Shown here in pieces: positions 18,485 through 26,738 of a DNA stretch of 63,688 bases. Made by a program: the position numbers and the translations under genes. This DNA is from an uncultured Christensenella sp. (GTDB lineage Bacteria > Bacillota > Clostridia > Christensenellales > Pumilibacteraceae): positions 1 through 63,688 of the forward strand of contig CATLGX010000003.1 of the NCBI GenBank assembly GCA_949948785.1, in the 5' to 3' direction. The notes below the pieces were generated by a model. It saw only the letters and a list, made by a program, of their open reading frames with translations, had not been told where the DNA came from and ran no database searches. Each line of letters opens with the position of its first letter. Within the stretch, counting starts at the first letter, position 1.

Positions 18485-18662
18485 CGACGCGCGTTTGATT
18501 CGACGACGCATCCGACGGCTGCGTTCGCGTCGAACAAACAGTCTCCCGTATTCGGGAAAAGACGCCGCAATGCGGCTCGCGCGGTATAACAGCTATGTTA
18601 TATACGGAAAGCGGCCGCCAAGCAAGACATAAATACGAATTATGTATCGAGAATAATAATTT
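18485..18662 (+). promoter_or_regulatory. Structured gap before leuC with four successive hairpins
   Basis: This 178-bp gap holds four inverted repeats in a row: 18499-18510 with 18520-18534 (12 pairs with a 3-nt bulge), CCCG-TATT-CGGG at 18545-18556, GCCGC-AAT-GCGGC at 18564-18576, and TATAACA-GCTA-TGTTATA at 18585-18602. No T-tract follows any of them, no leucine-rich leader peptide was found and no clear ribosome site precedes leuC. It may be a structured leader, an mRNA-processing region or operator-like palindromes. Confidence 0.5.
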
Positions 18663-19901
18663 ATGACATTAACGCAACGAATTCTAGCCGCGCGTTGCGG
18701 CAAAAAACACGTTGACGTCGGCGAAATGATTATGGCGGACGTAGACCTCGCACTCGGCAACGACATCACTTGTCCAGTTGCCGTCAAGGCTTTTGCCGCG
18801 GCGGGTTGCGAGCGCGTGCACGACCCCGACAAGATTGCCGTCGTTCTCGACCACTTCGCTCCGAACAAGGACATCGAGAGTGCGCGGCAATGCGCGACGT
18901 GCCGAAACTTCGCGCACGAACAAGGCATAAAAAACTTTTTCGACGTCGGGCAGATGGGAATCGAGCACGCTCTGCTTCCCGAAAAAGGTCTTGCTCTTCC
19001 CGAAATGCTGATAATCGGCGCCGACTCGCATACGTGCACGTACGGCGCGCTCGGTTGCTTTTCCACAGGCGTCGGGTCTACCGACCTCGCGTATACGTTC
19101 AAAACGGGCAAACTGTGGTTTCGCGTGCCGCAGGCAATCGGCGTTACTCTGCGCGGTAAACTCAAAGAAAACGTGTGCGGCAAAGACGTAATACTCGACA
19201 TAATAGGCAGAATAGGCGTTGCCGGCGCGCGCTATGCTTCTCTCGAATTTCACGGCGACATAAGTTCGCTCGGCATGGACGACCGCTTTACCGTGTGCAA
19301 CATGGCAATCGAAGCGGGCGCAAAAAACGGAATATTCCCCGTCGACGAAGTTACGCTCGAATACGTTAAAGACAAAACGGATAAGCGCTTTGCGAAAACG
19401 GTAACTGCGGATATACGATACGATAGCGAAATCATAGTCGACCTCGACTCGTTGCGTCCGACGGTCGCACGACCGCACCTGCCCGAAAACACCGTAACTC
19501 TCGACGAAATCTCCAAAGAAAAAATCAAAATCGACCAAGCGGTGATAGGCTCGTGCACCAACGGCAGACTGTCCGACCTCAAAGCGGCGTACGAAGTCAT
19601 AAAGGGCAACAAAGTGGCAAAAGGCGTGCGCGTCATAATAATTCCCGCCACGCAGGACATATATCTTCAAGCGCTGAAACTCGGCTATATCGAGGAATTC
19701 ATACGCGCGGGCGCGGCGGTATCGACGCCGACGTGCGGACCGTGCCTCGGCGGATATATGGGCGTTCTCGCCGACGGAGAAACGGTAATCGCGACAACCA
19801 ACCGCAACTTTATCGGGCGCATGGGCGCAAAAACGTCAAAGATTTATCTCGCGTCGCCTTACACGGCGGCACGGGCGGCGCTACTCGGCTATATAGGTTA
19901 A
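18663..19901 (+). CDS. leuC: 3-isopropylmalate dehydratase, large subunit
   Basis: A 412-residue aconitase-family subunit that isomerises 2- to 3-isopropylmalate with LeuD. The 4Fe-4S cysteines are in G-S-C-T-N-G-R (near 297) and C-G-P-C (near 357-360); the D-S-H-T-C motif is near 121. The short length is that of the bacterial/archaeal class without the extra insertion. It starts at an ATG with little Shine-Dalgarno character, after the hairpin-rich gap. Confidence 0.96.
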   Translation: MTLTQRILAARCGKKHVDVGEMIMADVDLALGNDITCPVAVKAFAAAGCERVHDPDKIAVVLDHFAPNKDIESARQCATCRNFAHEQGIKNFFDVGQMGIEHALLPEKGLALPEMLIIGADSHTCTYGALGCFSTGVGSTDLAYTFKTGKLWFRVPQAIGVTLRGKLKENVCGKDVILDIIGRIGVAGARYASLEFHGDISSLGMDDRFTVCNMAIEAGAKNGIFPVDEVTLEYVKDKTDKRFAKTVTADIRYDSEIIVDLDSLRPTVARPHLPENTVTLDEISKEKIKIDQAVIGSCTNGRLSDLKAAYEVIKGNKVAKGVRVIIIPATQDIYLQALKLGYIEEFIRAGAAVSTPTCGPCLGGYMGVLADGETVIATTNRNFIGRMGAKTSKIYLASPYTAARAALLGYIG

Positions 19902-19911
19902 AGCCGCATTC

Positions 19912-19929
19912 ATCGCGTCGGGACGCGAT
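19912..19929 (+). other. Perfect hairpin between leuC and leuD
   Basis: ATCGCGTC (19912-19919) and GACGCGAT (19922-19929) form an 8-bp inverted repeat with a 2-nt centre, directly before the GGGAG ribosome site of leuD. It could tune leuD translation relative to leuC. Confidence 0.5.
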
Positions 19930-19941
19930 ACGGGAGACTGA

Positions 19942-20406
19942 ATGAAACAAGGCAAAGCATTTACATACGGCGACAACATCGATACCGACGCCATAGTCGC
20001 GGCACGGTATCTCAATGTGTCCGACTTCGACGCGCTCAAAAGCCGTTGCATGGAAGATATCGACGACAAGTTCGCAAGCGAAGTCAATATCGGCGACTAT
20101 ATAGTCGCGGGCGAAAATTTCGGTTGCGGCAGTTCGCGCGAACATGCGCCTGCCGTTATAAAGGCGTGCGGCGTAGCCGCCGTAATAGCAAAAAGTTTTG
20201 CGCGCATTTTCTTTCGCAACGCTATAAACATAGGACTTCCGATTGTGGAATGTGCGCCTGCGGCGGAAGAAACAGAAAGAGGCGACGTAATATCGGTAGA
20301 CCTCGAAAACGGCATAGTTAATAATTTAACGAAAAACAAGGCGTATGCTTTTCCGCCCTACCCGAACGAAATAAAGGCTATAATCGACCGCGGCGGACTG
20401 CTTTGA
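19942..20406 (+). CDS. leuD: 3-isopropylmalate dehydratase, small subunit
   Basis: A 154-residue swivel-domain subunit that completes the LeuCD active site. Family motifs: G-D-N-I-D-T-D-A-I near residue 9 and the catalytic loop N-F-G-C-G-S-S-R-E-H-A near 59. The ribosome site GGGAG is well placed. It sits 40 bp after leuC and 47 bp before leuB. Confidence 0.96.
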   Translation: MKQGKAFTYGDNIDTDAIVAARYLNVSDFDALKSRCMEDIDDKFASEVNIGDYIVAGENFGCGSSREHAPAVIKACGVAAVIAKSFARIFFRNAINIGLPIVECAPAAEETERGDVISVDLENGIVNNLTKNKAYAFPPYPNEIKAIIDRGGLL

Positions 20407-20453
20407 CGTCGCATTAAGCGCAAAACATATATAAAACATTACGGAGGAAAATT

Positions 20454-21530
20454 ATGGATTTTCACATAACGCTTTTGCCGGGCGACGGCGTCGGACCCGA
20501 AATAATCGACGCGGCTACAACGGTGCTCACCGCGGTGGAAAAAAAGTTCGGGCACAATTTTCATATGCAAAGCCGAGACATAGGCGGCGTCGCAATCGAC
20601 ACAACGGGCGTGCCTCTTCCCAAAGAAACGTTGGACGCATGCAAGCAGTCCGACGCGGTGCTGTTGGGCGCTGTCGGAGGGCCTAAGTGGGACGGGCTTA
20701 AAGCGCACCTCCGCCCCGAACGCGGGCTGTTGAGTTTGCGGTCGGGACTGGGGCTTTTTGCCAATCTTCGTCCAATCGCTTTACATGAAGAACTTATTTC
20801 GTCAAGTCCGCTTCGGCAGGACATCGCAAAGCGCGGCGTAAACATAATGATTGTGCGCGAACTCACGGGCGGAATTTACTTCGGCGAACGCGGTTACCGC
20901 GACGGCGCATTCGGTCAGGAAGCGTACGACACGGAAGTATACTCGATTAACGAAGTGGAACGCATTGCAAAAATAGCGTTTGAAATCGCCATGGGACGCA
21001 ATAAAAAAGTAACAAGCGTCGATAAAGCAAACGTGCTCGAAACGAGCAGGCTGTGGCGCGCGACGGTAGAACGCGTTGCAAAAGGCTATCCCGAAGTAGA
21101 GCTTGAAAACATGCTTGTCGACAACTGCGCAATGCAGCTCATAAAAGAACCGTCCCGATTCGACGTGATACTGACGAACAACATGTTCGGAGATATACTG
21201 TCCGACGAAGCGTCCATGCTGACAGGCTCTATCGGACTTTTGCCGAGCAGTTCGCTCGGCGCGGGCAATATGGGTTTGTACGAGCCTATCCACGGTTCCG
21301 CGCCCGACATCGCAGGCAACGACGAAGCCAATCCGATAGCGACAGTACTCGCCTCCGCCATGATGCTTTCCACATCGCTCAAACTCGTAAACGAAGCGTT
21401 TGCCGTGGAATGCGCGGTACATAAAGTTCTCGCCAAAGGCTTGCGCACAAAAGACATTGCGGGCGGCAAAAAGCATGTGTCATGCTCGCGGATGGCGGAA
21501 GAAATCGCGCTTGCCGTACTGAACAGATAG
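20454..21530 (+). CDS. leuB: 3-isopropylmalate dehydrogenase
   Basis: A 358-residue NAD-dependent decarboxylating dehydrogenase making 2-ketoisocaproate in leucine synthesis. It shows the N-terminal L-P-G-D-G-V-G-P-E, the substrate stretch [23 protein letters not shown], and the late metal/NAD region G-D-I-L-S-D-E-A and [15 protein letters not shown] site precedes the ATG. Last gene of the leu cluster; no terminator follows, but the next gene has its own promoter. Confidence 0.97.
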   Translation: MDFHITLLPGDGVGPEIIDAATTVLTAVEKKFGHNFHMQSRDIGGVAIDTTGVPLPKETLDACKQSDAVLLGAVGGPKWDGLKAHLRPERGLLSLRSGLGLFANLRPIALHEELISSSPLRQDIAKRGVNIMIVRELTGGIYFGERGYRDGAFGQEAYDTEVYSINEVERIAKIAFEIAMGRNKKVTSVDKANVLETSRLWRATVERVAKGYPEVELENMLVDNCAMQLIKEPSRFDVILTNNMFGDILSDEASMLTGSIGLLPSSSLGAGNMGLYEPIHGSAPDIAGNDEANPIATVLASAMMLSTSLKLVNEAFAVECAVHKVLAKGLRTKDIAGGKKHVSCSRMAEEIALAVLNR

Positions 21531-21557
21531 CCGAATCAATCAAACGCATATAATCGC

Positions 21558-21586
21558 TTTACAAACTCATGCGCGTTTGCTATAAT
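21558..21586 (+). promoter_or_regulatory. Promoter of the acyl carrier protein gene
   Basis: TTTACA (21558-21563), 17-bp spacer, perfect TATAAT (21581-21586), then a roughly 25-nt leader with AAGGAG before the ATG at 21618. Confidence 0.85.
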
Positions 21587-21617
21587 AAACCAAGTCAACA
21601 ATCAAGGAGCAAAAACC

Positions 21618-21839
21618 ATGTTTGAAAAAATACAGAAAGAACTCGCCGATTACTTCGACATCGCGCCCGAAGCGATAACGCGCGACACCGACTTCGTAAA
21701 AGACCTCAAAGCGGACTCTCTCGCTATAATGGAACTTATGTTCAATCTCGAATCGGAAACAGGCAAAACCATCGAAGACGACGCTATGGATACGGTCAAG
21801 ACCGTCGGCGACCTCGTGGATTATATCGAAAATCACTAA
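21618..21839 (+). CDS. acpP: Acyl carrier protein
   Basis: A 73-residue acidic four-helix protein with the phosphopantetheine site A-D-S-L (S34) inside D-F-V-K-D-L-K-A-D-S-L. It carries growing acyl chains in fatty-acid or related synthesis. It stands alone between leuB and a convergent lipoprotein gene rather than in a fab cluster, so it may be a second, specialised carrier; the sequence looks like a housekeeping ACP. Confidence 0.92.
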   Translation: MFEKIQKELADYFDIAPEAITRDTDFVKDLKADSLAIMELMFNLESETGKTIEDDAMDTVKTVGDLVDYIENH

Positions 21840-21870
21840 ATCGCAATACGCCTAAACACATAGTAATCAA

Positions 21871-21898
21871 AAGCCGCAAGGATTTTTCCTTGCGGCTT
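21871..21898. terminator. Bidirectional terminator between convergent genes
   Basis: Perfect 12-bp stem AAGCCGCAAGGA/TCCTTGCGGCTT (21871-21882 with 21887-21898), 4-nt loop. T-rich flanks on both sides are short. It serves the ACP gene on the plus strand and the transglutaminase-like gene on the minus strand. Confidence 0.85.
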
Positions 21899-21914
21899 TC
21901 GTATTATGCGAAAA

Positions 21915-23060
21915 CTAAAAATACATCAAAAACAAATATACGCCGTTGGGATAGCGCACATACGGCAAGCTGCTCGAAGAAAAGTCGGAAGAGCCTAATC
22001 TTCTATACGCATCCTTTATCTCGCGCGCATAAATATCGCCGTCGTTGACGCTGTTCTCGTCCTTTTCGGGAAATCGCAGTTTTAATTCCAGCTTGCCCAC
22101 TCGTCCGCCCTCGTCGTCGACCGCATCGAAAATTTCGAGAAGCCGCGCTTTGCTCGTTACAGTCATGCCGAAATCTCTGTCGCCTACCGAAACCATGCCC
22201 GTATAATAATCGAAATCTTTTTCGGATTTAACGGTACTCGTAAAAACGTGCGCAGACGACGGGTCGCCGTTTGGCGAGAACCGTCTGTACGTCTTGTCCG
22301 ACAGCAAAAAATATCCGTGCGTCAGCTGTTTTTTATAACTCGCCCCTTTATCAACCGTATAATTTGCGGCGTCCGCGGTAACGTCCATATTGTACCACTC
22401 CCCGCCTATATTAACCTTATTCCACGCATGCGGCGCACCGAGATACGTACCCGTTACGCGCATGGAACGCACGCCCTCGACCGCGCACAAAAACGACGCC
22501 GCGCGACTAAGCCCGTTGCATACAGCCCGCTTGTTAAGAAACACGCCGTCTATGTCGAATGCGGGATTGTCGTCCACCGCCTCGCCGCCGTGGTATCTGT
22601 CGTACAGCTCGAAGTCGTAATCGACATAATACACAAGCCAATCGTGAATAGAATGCACCTTACGGTACTCGCCGTCGACCTCGGCGTGCCAAGCGTTTAA
22701 TATATATTTGTCAAGCACAGCAACGGCGGCGTCGTATATCGGTTTTACGGGGTCGTCGTCGCGCAATATCGGCTTTCTGCCGAGGTCGACCACCGTCTGG
22801 TATAATTCGTCTACTCGCGCGCGATATTTATCGTCCGACAACGGCAGAGAAAAATCGGAAAGTTCCGCGGTTTCGAATCCGTCTATGGGACGGACGGGAT
22901 TTGCGTCGGGTTTCTCTATCAAGTGCGGCGGTAAATCGGGCGAAACGGCTTCGGACGTACAGCCGCCGAGCGGCAATGCAAACGAAAGCGCGGCAAGCGC
23001 CACCGCCGCCGCCCGCGCTATTGCGCCGCGCAATCTGTCTGTTAACCGCCGTGCCGTCAA
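21915..23060 (-). CDS. Transglutaminase-like (papain-fold) lipoprotein
   Basis: A 381-residue exported protein. An arginine-rich start and hydrophobic segment end at lipobox L-G-G-C (C34). The central transglutaminase core has the expected triad: C181 in R-A-V-C-N-G, H211 in A-P-H-A-W-N and D226 in Y-N-M-D-V-T. Such proteins act as cell-surface peptidases or cross-linking enzymes, often on wall peptides. Its start overlaps the last codon of the HtrA-like gene (ATGA), so the two are co-expressed. The substrate is unknown. Confidence 0.87.
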   Translation of the reverse strand: MTARRLTDRLRGAIARAAAVALAALSFALPLGGCTSEAVSPDLPPHLIEKPDANPVRPIDGFETAELSDFSLPLSDDKYRARVDELYQTVVDLGRKPILRDDDPVKPIYDAAVAVLDKYILNAWHAEVDGEYRKVHSIHDWLVYYVDYDFELYDRYHGGEAVDDNPAFDIDGVFLNKRAVCNGLSRAASFLCAVEGVRSMRVTGTYLGAPHAWNKVNIGGEWYNMDVTADAANYTVDKGASYKKQLTHGYFLLSDKTYRRFSPNGDPSSAHVFTSTVKSEKDFDYYTGMVSVGDRDFGMTVTSKARLLEIFDAVDDEGGRVGKLELKLRFPEKDENSVNDGDIYAREIKDAYRRLGSSDFSSSSLPYVRYPNGVYLFLMYF

Positions 23061-24487
23061 GATACGAATCCGAAATAGTTGTCTACGGCAACGGTTACGC
23101 TTGCGCCGCCGCGCGAAAGCCCGAATGCGAGCTGATAACCCGTATACGAACCTTGACGGTAGCGCAAAAGCTCGCTACCGAGCGCGCACACGTCGGCGCG
23201 CACTTTCGCGTCGTGGCCCGCAACGCCGATTGTCTCAATCACGTCGCCAACGTTTATACCTTTCGCGGGCGTTCCCGCGTCGAGCGAGATTACCGTAAGT
23301 TTGCCGCCGTTGCGGTACTCGGCCCTAAACCCGCCGAAGCCGGAACAGTACACGTCCACCGCGCCCACCGACGTTTTGGACCCCGCCGAAAGTTTGGTAT
23401 TCGAAAATCTTATGTCTATCAGCTTATCTATCTGACCGCCGTTGCCGAATTCGAGTATCTGTTTATAAAGAGGATACACGATTGACACCGGCACCGCATA
23501 TCCGGTGTCCTCGACGTCATAATCGGAATCGGAAGAACCGGGCAAATAGTTTGCCATACGATAGGTATTAAGCCCTATAAACCGTCCCGAAGTATCGAAC
23601 AACGCGCCGCCGCTCATACCTGCGTTGACTGCCGCCGTCGTACGAAGCACGGGCACGGCTCTGTCGTTGTCCTTTGTAATAAGCTCGGACGCACGCGAAA
23701 CGATTCCGTCGTAAGCGGCAATGCCGTGTCCCATGGCGTTGCCTATCGCGACTACTATGTCGCCTTCTTTGTACTGCGTGCCGCGAGAAAAACACTCGCT
23801 GCCGTCAAGTTCGTACACTTCGAACGGCGCGGTACTGCTCACTATTGTTACTACTGCGACGTCGAAATACGTATCATAACCCAACACTTCGACGTTTTCG
23901 TACCAACTGTCCGCGCCCATAAACCTTATTTTTACGCCGGCGACGTTCTTTTCTATAACGTGATAATTCGTAACGATGTAAATTTTGTTGTTTTCGAGTT
24001 TCATGATAACGCCGCTGCCGTGCGAACCGCCGGCTTCGACCTCGACCACGCAAGGCTTGCGGGTCTCTACGACCGCGGCTACCGCTTCGTACTTATACGA
24101 CGCGTCAATCTCTATGGGCGTTGCGCCGCGGCGCATAAAATACCCGGTAAGAACGGACGAACAAATTCCGACTGCGCAACACATAATTGTCATTACTATA
24201 ATGACAATCCATACGAGCCGATTATCACTCTTGCGCTGCCCCTTGACCGTAGCATAACCGCCGTCCATCGTGTCGTCGCGGTAAGCATCCTCGTTTATGT
24301 GCGTAACGCGCCTGCTCTCCCCGGGCGCCTTTTCGCCGTCTGCTTGCATAGGCTGATAGGTCGGCTTTGCGGGAAGCTCGGCTTCGGGCACAATCATAAC
24401 ATTGTCCGATTCGTCCACACGCCTGAGCGCCGTCTCGACGGGAACGGGCGGCGAAGATACGCCGTTGTCATTTTCATCGTTAATCAT
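23057..24487 (-). CDS. HtrA/DegP-like membrane-anchored serine protease with PDZ-like tail
   Basis: A 476-residue protein counted from the ATG at 24487. It has a cytoplasmic tail of about 90 residues, one transmembrane segment (about 93-116) and an extracellular trypsin-like domain with triad H176 (T-N-Y-H-V-I), D209 (Y-F-D-V-A-V) and S292 (N-A-G-M-S-G-G). A PDZ-like domain fills the last 100 residues. It probably handles misfolded surface proteins. The upstream GTG in frame is ruled out because the -10 box lies across it; the -10 box ends 6 nt before the ATG, so the mRNA is probably leaderless. Confidence 0.9.
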   Translation of the reverse strand: MINDENDNGVSSPPVPVETALRRVDESDNVMIVPEAELPAKPTYQPMQADGEKAPGESRRVTHINEDAYRDDTMDGGYATVKGQRKSDNRLVWIVIIVMTIMCCAVGICSSVLTGYFMRRGATPIEIDASYKYEAVAAVVETRKPCVVEVEAGGSHGSGVIMKLENNKIYIVTNYHVIEKNVAGVKIRFMGADSWYENVEVLGYDTYFDVAVVTIVSSTAPFEVYELDGSECFSRGTQYKEGDIVVAIGNAMGHGIAAYDGIVSRASELITKDNDRAVPVLRTTAAVNAGMSGGALFDTSGRFIGLNTYRMANYLPGSSDSDYDVEDTGYAVPVSIVYPLYKQILEFGNGGQIDKLIDIRFSNTKLSAGSKTSVGAVDVYCSGFGGFRAEYRNGGKLTVISLDAGTPAKGINVGDVIETIGVAGHDAKVRADVCALGSELLRYRQGSYTGYQLAFGLSRGGASVTVAVDNYFGFVS

Positions 24488-24493
24488 ATCGGC

Positions 24494-24522
24494 ATTATAC
24501 CACACTTTTAAGTGTTTGTAAA
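24494..24522 (-). promoter_or_regulatory. Leaderless promoter of the HtrA-like gene, with palindrome in spacer
   Basis: Minus strand: TTTACA (24522-24517), 17-bp spacer, TATAAT (24499-24494), then 6 nt to the ATG. The spacer contains the inverted repeat ACACTT-TT-AAGTGT (24502-24515, plus-strand reading), a possible operator. No ribosome site fits between -10 and start. Confidence 0.82.
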
Positions 24523-24666
24523 CAACTATTTTATATGTGGCGCATTACGCGGATTCCGCAAAGTACCCGCGGCTTTCGACACGCGCGGATTTTATACGGT
24601 ACCCGACGTTTTCGACAAGTGCGAATAAAGCGAATACTCGAACATTTCGACAATATATTCATTAAA

Positions 24667-24699
24667 AATACCGCCGTTTAACAAGAAAGCGGCGGTATT
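24667..24699 (-). terminator. Terminator downstream of ung
   Basis: Stem AATACCGCCG/CGGCGGTATT (24667-24676 with 24690-24699); on the minus strand it is followed by TTTTTAAT. It lies directly after the ung stop codon. The remaining gap up to 24493 shows no further gene. Confidence 0.85.
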
Positions 24700-24706
24700 C
24701 GACTTT

Positions 24707-25423
24707 TTACGCTCTGGTTATACTGCCCTTAACGCGGTAGTACGGCGCGGGTTCGAAACTCGACGTAAACTGCCAATACACAGGCGGCATGCCGTTTCGG
24801 GAGAGCCAATCGTTGACTTTCGAAAACGGCTTAGACCCGAAAAATCCGCGGTACGCGCTGAGCGGGCTGGGGTGCGGCGACGACACTATGAAATTGCGCT
24901 TGTCGATAAGCTCGGCTTTTTGCCGCGCGCTCATGCCCCACAAAATATATGCGACGGGTTTATCTCGATTATTGAGCGCTTTAATCATGGCGTCGGTAAG
25001 GTTATGCCAGCCGAGGGCGGCATGCGATTGAGGTGCGCCTGCACGCACCGTGAGCGACGCGTTCAAAAGCAAAACGCCCTGATTCGCCCAGCCGATTAGC
25101 GTAGTGCCGTCATCCGGTTTCATGCCTATATCGGATTCGAGTTCGGAAAAAATATTGACGAGGGAAGGCGGCGCGTCCACTCCGTCGTTCACCGCGAAAG
25201 CCAAACCGTTGGCTTGACCGTCGCCGTGGTAAGGGTCCTGACCGAGTATGACGACGCGCACCTTGTCGTAATCGACGAGTTGCGGCGCGGCGAAAATGCT
25301 TTCGCGCGGCGGATAAACGACAGACGTTTCGTATTCGCGTTCCACGTCGTCCATAAGTTTTTTAAAATACGATTTATCGTATTCGTCCTTTAAAACTTCG
25401 TCCCATTTCTGCGTTATAATCAT
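24707..25423 (-). CDS. ung: Uracil-DNA glycosylase, family 1
   Basis: A 238-residue base-excision repair enzyme removing uracil from DNA. The water-activating motif G-Q-D-P-Y-H-G (D63) and the DNA-intercalation loop S-S-P-H-P-S-P-L-S-A (near 180-190) are intact. Length and order match Ung. A GGAG site precedes the ATG. Downstream partner of the ArsR gene on the same strand but about 30 bp apart. Confidence 0.97.
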   Translation of the reverse strand: MIITQKWDEVLKDEYDKSYFKKLMDDVEREYETSVVYPPRESIFAAPQLVDYDKVRVVILGQDPYHGDGQANGLAFAVNDGVDAPPSLVNIFSELESDIGMKPDDGTTLIGWANQGVLLLNASLTVRAGAPQSHAALGWHNLTDAMIKALNNRDKPVAYILWGMSARQKAELIDKRNFIVSSPHPSPLSAYRGFFGSKPFSKVNDWLSRNGMPPVYWQFTSSFEPAPYYRVKGSITRA

Positions 25424-25456
25424 AAGTAAAAATCTCCGTTGGCGGTGCGCAAGCCG

Positions 25457-25798
25457 CTAATCCGAATTTAAAACGGCGCCGACAGCTATATCCATGACAC
25501 GCGGCACGTATCCGCCGCACAGCGAATAAAACATGACTTTGCCTTGACGCTTGCTCGTTACGACGCGAGCCGTCTTTAAAATGCGAAGCTGATGCGAAAC
25601 GGTGGTCTGGTTAAGACCGGTAAGCGTGGAAATATCCGTTACGCACATGGCGGACACCGTAAGCGCCGAGAGAATTTTCAAGCGCGTTACGTCCGATAAC
25701 GCGTCGAAAAAACTTTTGAGCGTGTCGAGCGCGCTGTCGCTCGGCAAATATTCCGTAACTTTTTCGGCGGTATAGCTGTCAAGCAACATAGTGTTCAT
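25457..25798 (-). CDS. ArsR-family winged-helix repressor
   Basis: A 113-residue regulator with the ArsR core: D-V-T-R-L-K-I-L near residue 36, C-V-T-D-I near 53 and the recognition helix L-N-Q-T-T-V-S-H-Q-L-R-I-L-K near 63. No C-x-C metal motif is obvious; a single cysteine precedes V-T-D-I and another lies near the C-terminus, so metal sensing is uncertain. The ATG at 25798 is chosen because the -10 box ends 6 nt before it; the longer open frame upstream would run through the promoter. It may co-transcribe ung. Confidence 0.9.
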   Translation of the reverse strand: MNTMLLDSYTAEKVTEYLPSDSALDTLKSFFDALSDVTRLKILSALTVSAMCVTDISTLTGLNQTTVSHQLRILKTARVVTSKRQGKVMFYSLCGGYVPRVMDIAVGAVLNSD

Positions 25799-25804
25799 GT
25801 GTGC

Positions 25805-25833
25805 AATATAGCATATATCGCCCAATAAGTCAA
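25805..25833 (-). promoter_or_regulatory. Leaderless promoter of the ArsR gene
   Basis: Minus strand: TTGACT (25833-25828), 17-bp spacer, TATATT (25810-25805), 6 nt (GCACAC) to the ATG. No Shine-Dalgarno sequence. Confidence 0.8.
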
Positions 25834-25948
25834 TAGCATAAAAACTCGTCTTTTGACGGCGATTGCCGAAAAAAACAATAAAATCCGCGACGAACGTTTC
25901 TGCGCCGCCTCGCATATAAGTTATAGGTAAAAAGTTTCGGGGGTCGGC

Positions 25949-26122
25949 ATGTCGGACGATATTTTCAATCTGTTAATGATGATTTTAATGCTGGAAAACG
26001 GCGGCGGTCAAGCGGCAATAAACCAAATGGTAATCATGTTCTTGCTCATGCAAAACCGCAACGGCTCGGGCATCGGCTCGAACCGCCACGGCTGCTGCGA
26101 CGACAACGGCTATACTTTTTGA
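25949..26122 (+). CDS. Small methionine- and glycine-rich protein (57 aa)
   Basis: A 57-residue open frame preceded by a GGGGGT ribosome-like site 4 nt before the ATG. It has nine methionines, a hydrophobic helix (L-L-M-M-I-L-M-L near 8-15), a second M-V-I-M-F-L-L-M helix near 27-34, an asparagine/glycine-rich middle and a C-terminal C-C-D-D pair. No family is recognised. It fills the space between the divergent ArsR gene and the flavin reductase gene. Low base-composition bias keeps the call tentative. Confidence 0.45.
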   Translation: MSDDIFNLLMMILMLENGGGQAAINQMVIMFLLMQNRNGSGIGSNRHGCCDDNGYTF

Positions 26123-26141
26123 TAAATTTATCGGAAAGCTA

Positions 26142-26170
26142 TTGAATTTATCGCGCGGTCGTGCTATAAT
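26142..26170 (+). promoter_or_regulatory. Leaderless promoter of the flavin reductase-like gene
   Basis: TTGAAT (26142-26147), 17-bp spacer, TATAAT (26165-26170), then 6 nt (CGCATC) to the ATG at 26177. Confidence 0.85.
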
Positions 26171-26176
26171 CGCATC

Positions 26177-26671
26177 ATGAACGACATAACCTTGACCGAT
26201 AAGGACGAAGCGACGCTTTTACACGCCATGAGCGCGACGGGGATTTTCGTCACGTGCGGGCTGGAAACGCCCAATATCATGGTAACGCATTGGGGCATGT
26301 TCGGCGAGCTGTGGGGCAGACAGGTCTTTTCCCTACCCGTCCGCAGCACTAAATTTTCCTATCGCATTATCAAAGAAACAAAGAGTTTCGCTCTAAACGT
26401 TCCCGCGCGCGATATGCGCACCGAAATTTCGCTGTGCGATACGATTTCCGGCTTTAAAGTCAATAAATTCGAGACGCTTAATCTCCATCCCAAGCGCGCA
26501 CGCTCGATAGACGCGTATATTCTCGGCGAATGCGGTCTGATTGTCGAATACAAAGTCGTTGCGATAATACCGCCCGAAAATATAGAAAAACAAGTTGACG
26601 ACCTTTTTATTTCCGCGAGACCTCACACCGTATTCGTCGGCGAAGCGGTGGACGCTTACAGACTGAAATGA
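26177..26671 (+). CDS. Flavin reductase-like domain protein (FMN-binding split barrel)
   Basis: A 164-residue protein with the split-barrel fold of small flavin reductases: an early hydrophobic G-I-F-V-T strand, N-I-M-V-T-H-W-G near 34 and S-F-A-L-N-V-P near 70, where FMN usually binds. It likely binds FMN and reduces a small acceptor; no partner oxygenase is nearby. Single gene with a leaderless promoter and its own terminator. Confidence 0.8.
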   Translation: MNDITLTDKDEATLLHAMSATGIFVTCGLETPNIMVTHWGMFGELWGRQVFSLPVRSTKFSYRIIKETKSFALNVPARDMRTEISLCDTISGFKVNKFETLNLHPKRARSIDAYILGECGLIVEYKVVAIIPPENIEKQVDDLFISARPHTVFVGEAVDAYRLK

Positions 26672-26683
26672 CCGAAAAATAAA

Positions 26684-26716
26684 TTAAAGGCGACGCCCAA
26701 ACGCGCCGCCTTTTGA
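26684..26716. terminator. Bidirectional terminator
   Basis: Stem of AAAGGCG-type arms (from 26684, paired up to 26716) with one mismatch, flanked by TTTT on the plus strand and TTTAATTTATTTTT on the minus strand. It lies between the convergent flavin reductase and cyclophilin genes. Confidence 0.8.
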
Positions 26717-26738
26717 ATTGCGATAGCTTTTGAAAAAC

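Noticed and set aside
24487..24505. GTG upstream start for the HtrA-like gene
   Set aside because: The in-frame GTG lies inside the promoter spacer and the -10 box overlaps the next codons, so it would be upstream of the transcript start.
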